From NCBI RefSeq assembly GCF_008365385.1, contig NZ_QOVF01000002.1, forward strand, positions 62,001 through 126,000: DNA of 64,000 nt, given 5' to 3'. A program made the translations under genes and the position numbers. This document shows positions 58,220-64,000 of the stretch, one piece after another. The first letter of the stretch is position 1; each line of letters starts with the position of its first letter. Under the pieces are notes generated by a model that saw nothing but the letters and a program-made list of their open reading frames with translations, did no database searches and was not told the origin of the DNA. The DNA comes from Halopseudomonas laoshanensis. Its GTDB lineage: Bacteria; Pseudomonadota; Gammaproteobacteria; Pseudomonadales; Pseudomonadaceae.

Positions 58220-58984
58220 GTGAGCCAACACCTGCTGATCGACCGCAGCGACGCTGTTCTGACCCTGACCATGAACCGCGCGGACAAAAAGAATGCCCTG
58301 ACCCGCGATATGTATAGCGCCATGGCCGAAGCTATCGCCAGCGCCCAGAATGATGACGGCCTGCGCGCGGTGATCATTCAGGGCAGCGAAAGCTGTTTCA
58401 CCAGTGGCAATGACGTCAGCGACTTTATCAATGTGCCACCGTCCGGGCCGAACAGCCCGGTGTACGACTTCCTCAAGGCCATCTGCCACGCGAGCAAGCC
58501 GCTGATTGCCGCCGTCAATGGTCCTGCTGTGGGCGTCGGCACGACCATGCTGCTGCATTGCGACCTGGTCTACGTGGCCGAAGATGCCAAGCTGAAAATG
58601 CCTTTTGTAAATCTGGGCCTGTGCCCGGAGGCGGGCTCCAGCTTCCTGCTGCCGCGCCTGCTCGGGCATTTGCGCGCCGCAGAGCTATTGCTCTTGGGCG
58701 AAATGATCAGCGGCCAGCGGGCCGCCGAAATCGGACTGGCCAACCACGCGTTGCCGGCTGGCCAGCCCGTGTTGGAGGCTGCACGCGCGGCCGCGCTGCG
58801 TATTGCTGAACTGCCGCCGAGCTCCATTCGTTTGAGCAAGCAGTTGATCAAGCAGGGTGTCACTAGCGTTGCCGATGAGGTGATGGAGCGCGAGGGCGAA
58901 TATTTCGCCAGCTTGCTCAAGGGCCCTGAAGCGCGGGAAGCGCTGACGGCATTTATGGAGAAGCGTAAGCCGGTATTTAGCTGA
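58220..58984 (+). CDS. Enoyl-CoA hydratase/isomerase family protein
   Basis: 254 residues of the crotonase fold: NRADKKNALTRDMYSAM, SGNDVSDF (oxyanion-hole region) and VNGPAVGVGTTMLLHCDLVYVAEDAKLKMPFVNLGLCPEAGSS, which carries the usual Glu. The substrate is not evident. GTG 58220 has AGGAG 6 nt upstream. It is last of the cyclase-reductase-hydratase row, the same order as in P. aeruginosa. Confidence 0.9.
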   Translation: MSQHLLIDRSDAVLTLTMNRADKKNALTRDMYSAMAEAIASAQNDDGLRAVIIQGSESCFTSGNDVSDFINVPPSGPNSPVYDFLKAICHASKPLIAAVNGPAVGVGTTMLLHCDLVYVAEDAKLKMPFVNLGLCPEAGSSFLLPRLLGHLRAAELLLLGEMISGQRAAEIGLANHALPAGQPVLEAARAAALRIAELPPSSIRLSKQLIKQGVTSVADEVMEREGEYFASLLKGPEAREALTAFMEKRKPVFS

Positions 58985-59033
58985 GGTTTAAGGCTTTAAG
59001 GTCTAGGTGTTTGCTACGGCACTCTACCGGGAA

Positions 59034-59132
59034 GCCGGGCAAGCCCCTTGCTGGACCGTCCGCGCCCTGGACGGGCGCGGATGAGCCCCCAGGGATGGGT
59101 TCACGGCGTGTCCAGCAAGGGGCTTGCCCGGC
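59034..59132. repeat. Large perfect inverted repeat with nested hairpin
   Basis: Left arm 59034-59056 and right arm 59110-59132 are perfect 23-bp complements (ends GCCGGGCAAG... and ...CTTGCCCGGC). The 53-bp centre contains a second stem CCGCGCCC-TGGAC-GGGCGCGG (59060-59080). It lies between convergent genes. It may be a dispersed intergenic repeat and may also block transcription from both sides. Confidence 0.85.
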
Positions 59133-59170
59133 TGCACGTGGCACCGGCTTCGCAGGCGGGATTGAAGAAC

Positions 59171-60331
59171 TTAGCGCTTGATATCAAACCAGAACATCAC
59201 CCACCGATTGACCTGACCCCAGACGCGAATCTTCAACCGATGCTGCCAGGGTAGCTCGCGCCATTGGGCCAGCGTCCATTCCTTGCTATCAGTGAAGTCA
59301 GTTTCAAAACTGCTCGCCACATCTGCAATCAGCCCCGCATCCACCGCCTGGTGATTGGCCTCAAGATTCCAGTGCAGCGTCCAGTGATCGAAATTACACG
59401 AGCCCAGCGACACCCAGTCATCTACCAGTGCGGTTTTAAGATGCAGAAAGCGGGGTTGGTATTCATAAATGCGCACGCCAGACTTCAATAATCGGCTGTA
59501 AAAGCGCTGACCCGCATAACGCACTTGCGGATGGTCAATACGTTGACCACAGAGCAGCAAACGCACATCCACCCCGCGACGCGCCGCGCGCTGCAATGCC
59601 CGACGGATACGCCAGGCCGGGAGAAAATACGGCGTAGCCAGCCAGACCCGGGTGTCCGCTCGGCGCACCGCCGCCAACAGACAATTGAGCACTTCCTTGC
59701 CATGCCGCGAATCGATATAGGCTACCCGGCCATGGCCGGCATCGCCCTGCGGGTGCGGTGGCACGCTGACCTTGCGCCGCAATGGCGCTAGCAGTGCAGT
59801 TGGCGGCAGGCCCGCCTTATCCCACTCCTGCTCGAAAAGGTCCTGCCAATCAGCCACCACAGGACCTTCTATCAATAGCATCTGTTCGTGCCACTCGGTC
59901 TGCCCGGAGGCATCGGCCTGGCAGAAAGGATCGGTCAAGCCCATGCCACCGACCATCGCGCGCACCTGATCCACCAAAACAATTTTGCGGTGGTCCCGGT
60001 GAAAGTTGCGCGAGCCAAAACGCCAGTTCAACGGATTATAAAAGCGCAGATCCACACCAGCCTGCCGCAGTTGCTCGCGCTCTGGTTCGGCAAACTCGCG
60101 GCTGCCCACCGCATCAAACAGGCAGCGCACCTGCACGCCCCGCCCCACCGCGGCAATCAGCACTTTCACCAGGCGGGCAGTGACCTGACCGGAGGTAACC
60201 AGATACATCTCGATATCAATCGTTTCCCGCGCTTGCTGTAACTGCTCAAGCAGTTCCGGGAAAAAATGCTCGCCGTTGACCGTCAACCGGTAAGTATTGC
60301 CCTCCCGCCAGGGATAGGTGGTGCCTGTCAT
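59171..60331 (-). CDS. Phospholipase D-type cardiolipin synthase (ClsB-like)
   Basis: 386 residues with two HKD motifs: H114-R-K116 with D121 (HRKIVLVD) and H297-L-K299 with D304 (HLKTALVD). No N-terminal membrane helices are seen, as in ClsB rather than ClsA. It likely joins phospholipids to make cardiolipin. ATG 60331 (MTGTTYPWREG) is preferred over a longer frame because AAGG lies 7 nt away. Confidence 0.88.
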   Translation of the reverse strand: MTGTTYPWREGNTYRLTVNGEHFFPELLEQLQQARETIDIEMYLVTSGQVTARLVKVLIAAVGRGVQVRCLFDAVGSREFAEPEREQLRQAGVDLRFYNPLNWRFGSRNFHRDHRKIVLVDQVRAMVGGMGLTDPFCQADASGQTEWHEQMLLIEGPVVADWQDLFEQEWDKAGLPPTALLAPLRRKVSVPPHPQGDAGHGRVAYIDSRHGKEVLNCLLAAVRRADTRVWLATPYFLPAWRIRRALQRAARRGVDVRLLLCGQRIDHPQVRYAGQRFYSRLLKSGVRIYEYQPRFLHLKTALVDDWVSLGSCNFDHWTLHWNLEANHQAVDAGLIADVASSFETDFTDSKEWTLAQWRELPWQHRLKIRVWGQVNRWVMFWFDIKR

Positions 60332-60541
60332 GCCATGCCTTACATCAGGATGCGATAGTCGATCTGGAGCCCGCGCTCCCACCCGTAGGTGAGCGGCCCG
60401 ACTGCGTCCAGGAAAAACCGATCATATCAGGCCAGACAAAGGGCCGCTCACGCCAGGGCTCTCTTCACAGCGCTTTATTGATGATCCCGGTAGGCCTGAA
60501 TACGCCTGCACAGCCGGGACTGACTTAATAAACCTACAGCG

Positions 60542-60592
60542 CTGTCACACAACCGCCACCAAAGTTTCACGGCGCTGACACCCCGGTGCCAT
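60542..60592 (+). promoter_or_regulatory. Array of PhoB-like 7-bp repeats before olsB
   Basis: Five heptamers at exact 11-bp steps: CTGTCAC (60542), CCGCCAC (60553), GTTTCAC (60564), CTGACAC (60575), GTGCCAT (60586). The Pho box is a direct repeat of CTGTCA(T/C) with 4-bp spacers. Matches here are 7, 5, 5, 6 and 5 of 7. Ornithine lipid genes are phosphate-starvation induced in several bacteria. Confidence 0.65.
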
Positions 60593-60639
60593 AGCCTCGG
60601 TCTGGAAACAACCCGAGGCTGTCCCGATGGAGGTGCCCG

Positions 60640-61392
60640 ATGTCACAAGCTGCGCTTGCCCTGGAAGTAACCCAAGAACGTCCACTGATCGTGGAAATGG
60701 CCCAAGACCAAACGAGCCTGAGAGCGGCCCAGGCATTGCGCTTTCAAGTGTTCAGCGAGGAATGCGGCGCGCAGTTGGCCAATCCCGAGAGTGGCCTGGA
60801 CCAGGACGTATTCGACCTGCATTGTGAGCATCTGGTAGTGCGCGACCAGCGCACCGGCGCAGTCGTCGCCACTACCCGCCTGCTGGACAGCTCGCGCGCC
60901 CGCCAGGCCGGCGGCTTCTACAGCGAGAGCGAGTTTCAACTGGTGGGCTTGGGGCAACTGCGCGGCGACGTGTTGGAAATTGGTCGCACTTGCGTGCATG
61001 CCGACTACCGCAACGGCGCGACCATCTCCGTGCTCTGGTCCGGCATCGCGCAATTGATGAACGAGCGGCATTACAGCTTCCTGATGGGCTGCGCCAGTGT
61101 CGGTATGGGTGACGGCGGCGTGCAGGCGCATGCGGTCATGCAGCGCTTGCGCGAGCGTTACCTGTGCCGCGAATGGCTTAATGCGATTCCGCGCCTGCCT
61201 ATTCCGGAAATGGATCTGCCGGACAACGTCACCGCGCAGTTACCGCCCTTGCTCAAAGCGTACATGCGCCTGGGCGCCAAAATCTGCGGCGAGCCCTGCT
61301 GGGACCCCGAGTTCAATGTGGCCGACGTATTCATTCTGTTGCGCCGCGAGCAGCTATGCTCACGCTACGCCCGCCATTTCAAGACCGCCTGA
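60640..61392 (+). CDS. olsB: L-ornithine N-acyltransferase OlsB
   Basis: Adds a 3-hydroxyacyl chain to ornithine, first step of phosphorus-free ornithine lipid. 250 residues of the GNAT-like acyltransferase group: [56 protein letters not shown] and the C-terminal [18 protein letters not shown] 60640 follows GATGGAGGTGCCCG. The olsA gene begins 2 bp after its stop. Confidence 0.93.
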   Translation: MSQAALALEVTQERPLIVEMAQDQTSLRAAQALRFQVFSEECGAQLANPESGLDQDVFDLHCEHLVVRDQRTGAVVATTRLLDSSRARQAGGFYSESEFQLVGLGQLRGDVLEIGRTCVHADYRNGATISVLWSGIAQLMNERHYSFLMGCASVGMGDGGVQAHAVMQRLRERYLCREWLNAIPRLPIPEMDLPDNVTAQLPPLLKAYMRLGAKICGEPCWDPEFNVADVFILLRREQLCSRYARHFKTA

Positions 61393-61394
61393 AG

Positions 61395-62234
61395 ATGACC
61401 ATGGAAAGCTCTACACGCGTCATTCTCAGGCGCCTCTGGCGCATACCCGCGGTAGTGGTATGGATTGGCTGCGGGCTGCTACTGAGTCTGGTCATGGCGC
61501 TATTGCAAAAACTCACCGCCAGGCCAATGGGCACCGAGCGCCAGCGCTGGGCCCGATGGTGGATGCGCGGCTTACTCCGCGTGTTACCCCTACGTGTTAA
61601 GTGCCACGGCCTGCCGGCAACCGAAACGCGGCTGCTGGTCAGCAATCATGTCTCCTGGCTGGATATCATCCTTATCGGCGCGCATACCCCAGTGCATTTT
61701 CTGTCCAAAGCAGAGGTTCGCGACTGGCCGGTGATCGGCTGGCTGGCGACGGCCGCCGGGACTCTGTATATCCAGCGCGGACAAACCAGCGGTACCAGCC
61801 TGCAGGCTCAGTTGGCCAGCGCCTTGGAGGACGGCCACAGCCTGGTGATTTTTGCCGAAGGCACTACCACGGCGGGCGATCAGCTACGAACCTTTCACGG
61901 CCGCTTGCTGAGCTGCGCAATCGACTCCGCGACACCGATACAACCAGTGGCGATCGCCTACCGGCAACAGGGCCAGCCAGATACCATCGCGCCTTTTATC
62001 AACGACGACGAATTCTCTGCGCACCTGCTGAAGCTGCTGGGTAGCCCACGCATAGACGTGGAATTGCATTTTCTTGAAGATCTGCAACCCAGCGCCGGCA
62101 ACCGCAACCAGTTGGCAAGAAAGAGTCAGGCGGCCGTCAGTCAGGCCTTGGGATTAACTCCAGACTCCGGGGCTGAGGTGGCATCCGAGCTAGCCACAGA
62201 TACCGCGGTCGAGCGATTGAAATCGGCGGCCTGA
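61395..62234 (+). CDS. olsA: Lyso-ornithine lipid O-acyltransferase OlsA
   Basis: 279 residues of the PlsC-type acyltransferase family: a membrane helix (VVVWIGCGLLLSLVMALL), the HX4D motif in VSNHVSWLDII, and the second motif FAEGTTTAGDQL. It places the second acyl chain on lyso-ornithine lipid. ATG 61395 is just after the olsB stop (61401 is an alternative). Its last 94 bp overlap acpH on the other strand. Confidence 0.92.
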   Translation: MTMESSTRVILRRLWRIPAVVVWIGCGLLLSLVMALLQKLTARPMGTERQRWARWWMRGLLRVLPLRVKCHGLPATETRLLVSNHVSWLDIILIGAHTPVHFLSKAEVRDWPVIGWLATAAGTLYIQRGQTSGTSLQAQLASALEDGHSLVIFAEGTTTAGDQLRTFHGRLLSCAIDSATPIQPVAIAYRQQGQPDTIAPFINDDEFSAHLLKLLGSPRIDVELHFLEDLQPSAGNRNQLARKSQAAVSQALGLTPDSGAEVASELATDTAVERLKSAA

Positions 62235-62803
62235 TCGGTGGCGTACGCCATCACCTGCGGCATATAGGCCATAAAATCCGCCTCGAAGCCGGGATAATCC
62301 TGCTCCAGCTCTTGCGCTGAGCCCGGCAACGGATTGGCGCGCTTGAGCCGCAGCGAAATGTTATCCAGCGCCCGGTGCAGGTTGTGCAACCGGGCGTAGC
62401 TGGACAACCAATCATTTTTCGCCATGCGACTGATCGTCGGCCACGCCTGTTCGGGGATGATGGATTGCTGGTCCAGCAATACCGCGTAAATGTCCTGGGT
62501 GAATTGCTCCAGCGGCTGGTCCGAAAATGCCTGCCAGTGGCGGGCCAGCAAATGATCGTAGAACATGTCGATCATGATGCCAGCATAGCGGCGACGCTCC
62601 GGGCTGACTCGCTCGCGGCTGCGGCGCACCAAGGGGTGAGCGTCCGTGAAGACGTCTATACGCCGATGCAGCCAGATACCGTCGCGTACCCCCCGGGGCA
62701 GATCCAGGCGTTCCACGGGCCCGCGCACGAAGTCTCCAAGCAGACTACCCAACGCCTGCTCGGGCTCTTTGGGGCCGAGAAACAGATGCGCGAGAAAATT
62801 CAT
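62141..62803 (-). CDS. acpH: Acyl carrier protein phosphodiesterase AcpH
   Basis: Removes phosphopantetheine from holo-ACP. 220 residues: MNFLAHLFLGPKEPEQALGSLLGDFVRG, GIWLHRRIDVFTDAHPLVRRS and GIMIDMFYDHLLARHW, with the metal-binding His/Asp pattern of the family. The C-terminal ~30 residues are poorly conserved and read antisense to olsA. Start ATG overlaps the stop of the upstream gene (TGATG). Confidence 0.92.
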   Translation of the reverse strand: MNFLAHLFLGPKEPEQALGSLLGDFVRGPVERLDLPRGVRDGIWLHRRIDVFTDAHPLVRRSRERVSPERRRYAGIMIDMFYDHLLARHWQAFSDQPLEQFTQDIYAVLLDQQSIIPEQAWPTISRMAKNDWLSSYARLHNLHRALDNISLRLKRANPLPGSAQELEQDYPGFEADFMAYMPQVMAYATDQAADFNRSTAVSVASSDATSAPESGVNPKA

Positions 62804-63726
62804 CAGGGCGCAGAGACCTGCTGTTGCAGGTTGGACATTTGCGTACGCAAGGTATTGATGTTGCGATTGACCTGTACGCGGAAGCTGTCGATAGACTCCA
62901 GCGCATCCTGAGTACTGCTCAAGCGTTGATCAATTTCCGAGCGCAGCACCAGCAATTCCTGGTCGAGGTTTACCGACTGCCGCTCACGCGCGAGAATTTC
63001 CAGCTTGGACTCCAGGCTGGAGGTACGGGCCGCCTGACGCTCCAGCTGTTGTTCCAGCTGAGTCAATTGGCCGGCTTCACCGTTAAGTGCCGTGAGCATC
63101 TGTTCAAGCTCCTCCACCGCAGCGAGATTCTCGCTTGAGCGCTGCTCGATAGCTTCCAACAGCTCTTCCTGCTCAACCAGTTGCTCCTGTTGCTCAGTCA
63201 GTTGCTCCGCGCCGGCTTGCACCAATTCTTCCTGGGCCGCCAACCGGGCCAGTAGATCGCGCTCGCTGGTAGCGGCAGTGTCCAGACGGCTCGTTTGCGT
63301 CTGCACTTGATCAGTCAACTCGGCTACCTGCTTTTCCAACTGCTCGAGTTGCGCCGCGCGCGCCTGCTCGGCCTCGCTACGGGAGGACTCAGTCGCACTG
63401 ACCTTACCGGTAATATCCTGAATACGGCCCACCGCATCTTCACTGATGCGTGCAAAGCTGTTTTGCGTGGCCACCAGTTGCTGGCGCAACTGAGTTTGTT
63501 GTTGGTGGCTCCAGTAGCCGAAACCAATCAGCGCCAGCGTCAGTGCCGCACACAGCGCCCACAATGCACCGTTACCCTGGGAGGAAGGCTCGGGTCGTAG
63601 CGGCGTGTGAATGGTCTCTGCCCGGGGACTCACCGCTGGAGAGGGCTGATCGCGGTCCGACAAAGGATCATGGTCATCCGTTGCCCGGAAGCTTGGCAAG
63701 TCGTCATCCCGATCACGTCCTTTCAT
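62803..63726 (-). CDS. Single-pass membrane coiled-coil protein of unknown function
   Basis: 307 residues: a hydrophilic acidic N-terminus, one membrane helix (ALWALCAALTLALIGFGYW, near residues 54-72) and a long coiled coil to the C-terminus (rich in Glu, Gln and Leu, e.g. QLTEQQEQLVEQEELLEAIE). It could be a scaffold or envelope protein; no catalytic motif is visible. It is coupled to acpH by a 1-bp overlap. Confidence 0.8.
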   Translation of the reverse strand: MKGRDRDDDLPSFRATDDHDPLSDRDQPSPAVSPRAETIHTPLRPEPSSQGNGALWALCAALTLALIGFGYWSHQQQTQLRQQLVATQNSFARISEDAVGRIQDITGKVSATESSRSEAEQARAAQLEQLEKQVAELTDQVQTQTSRLDTAATSERDLLARLAAQEELVQAGAEQLTEQQEQLVEQEELLEAIEQRSSENLAAVEELEQMLTALNGEAGQLTQLEQQLERQAARTSSLESKLEILARERQSVNLDQELLVLRSEIDQRLSSTQDALESIDSFRVQVNRNINTLRTQMSNLQQQVSAP

Positions 63727-63954
63727 GTACTAACCTCTTTTCTTTTGACAAAAAACCTTGAAAAGGCCGCGCCAGAGCGGTGCAATCATGCACCAGCAGA
63801 TCGCAGGCCTAGCCCCGCAGGGGGCCACTTTGCGCCGTTGGACCCGCTACAGCGCGCATAAATCCGTCGAATCGGACAATTGGTACATATTCTGCTTGTT
63901 ACAGGAACGCTTGGCCAGAACCCTCGACTGTTAACCAAGCCACCAGGGGGCATG

Positions 63955-64000
63955 ATGTTTACTGAAGCGCAATTCAATCGCACTACACTCGAATGCATGA
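63955..64000 (+). CDS. Possible start of a gene cut by the window end
   Basis: From ATG 63955 (AGGGGG 4 nt upstream) the plus strand reads MFTEAQFNRTTLECM and stays open to the window edge. Too short to name. The 228 bp between it and the preceding gene holds no convincing coding frame. Confidence 0.4.
   Translation, partial: MFTEAQFNRTTLECM

Noticed and set aside
63786-63998. Minus-strand 70-residue reading frame at the right end
   Set aside because: No ribosome site or recognisable family, and a better plus-strand start lies inside it.

Overview
The window looks like chromosomal core DNA of a gammaproteobacterium of the Pseudomonas lineage. The flhA-flhF-fleN-fliA-cheY-cheZ order, MvaT, FleN, the edd-pgl-eda set, olsBA, and a fumarase / SadC-like diguanylate cyclase / ferredoxin reductase / enoyl-CoA hydratase block are all typical of pseudomonads. 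A Halopseudomonas-type marine or saline relative is possible, but that is inference. I see no rRNA, CRISPR array, insertion sequence or prophage. One tRNA gene is present.

Layout: (1) 1-6512, minus-strand flagellar and chemotaxis block with a sigma-54-type promoter before flhA and a 15-bp tandem repeat between flhA and flhF. (2) 6715-17295, c-di-GMP region: two paralogous Cache-degenerate GGDEF-EAL proteins flank a Sel1-repeat lipoprotein on the plus strand. Facing them is a minus-strand four-gene operon of cupredoxin-like protein, GGDEF/EAL protein, DUF3034 protein and truncated-haemoglobin lipoprotein. (3) 17427-24713, flavin oxidoreductase, tRNA-Gly(CCC), glutathione transferase, haem oxygenase plus bacteriophytochrome, a spermidine synthase-like protein and hemN under an Anr/FNR box. 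(4) 24804-29738, moaA and moaCDE, then the ahpC-ahpF peroxide defence pair behind an OxyR-type site. (5) 29811-39696, two chemoreceptors with FliA-type promoters, a CBS protein, purU, mvaT, sbcB, a PilZ protein, small envelope proteins and a universal stress protein behind a second Anr-like box. (6) 39711-44562, Entner-Doudoroff genes edd-pgl-eda and pyruvate kinase. (7) 44709-54187, a complete glycolate locus (glcA, glcC, glcDEFGB) with four similar TGGT-N3-ACCA operators. (8) 54271-64000, fumarase, SadC-like cyclase operon, a large inverted repeat, a phospholipase D-type cardiolipin synthase, phosphate-type boxes before olsBA, acpH and a coiled-coil membrane protein.

The common thread is motility versus surface life: flagellar control, two chemoreceptors, four c-di-GMP enzymes and one PilZ receptor, with redox, oxygen and light inputs close by. 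The least explained unit is the cupredoxin/EAL/DUF3034/truncated-haemoglobin operon. It reads like a metal- or haem-based sensing module coupled to c-di-GMP hydrolysis, but that function is inferred from domains and linkage only.
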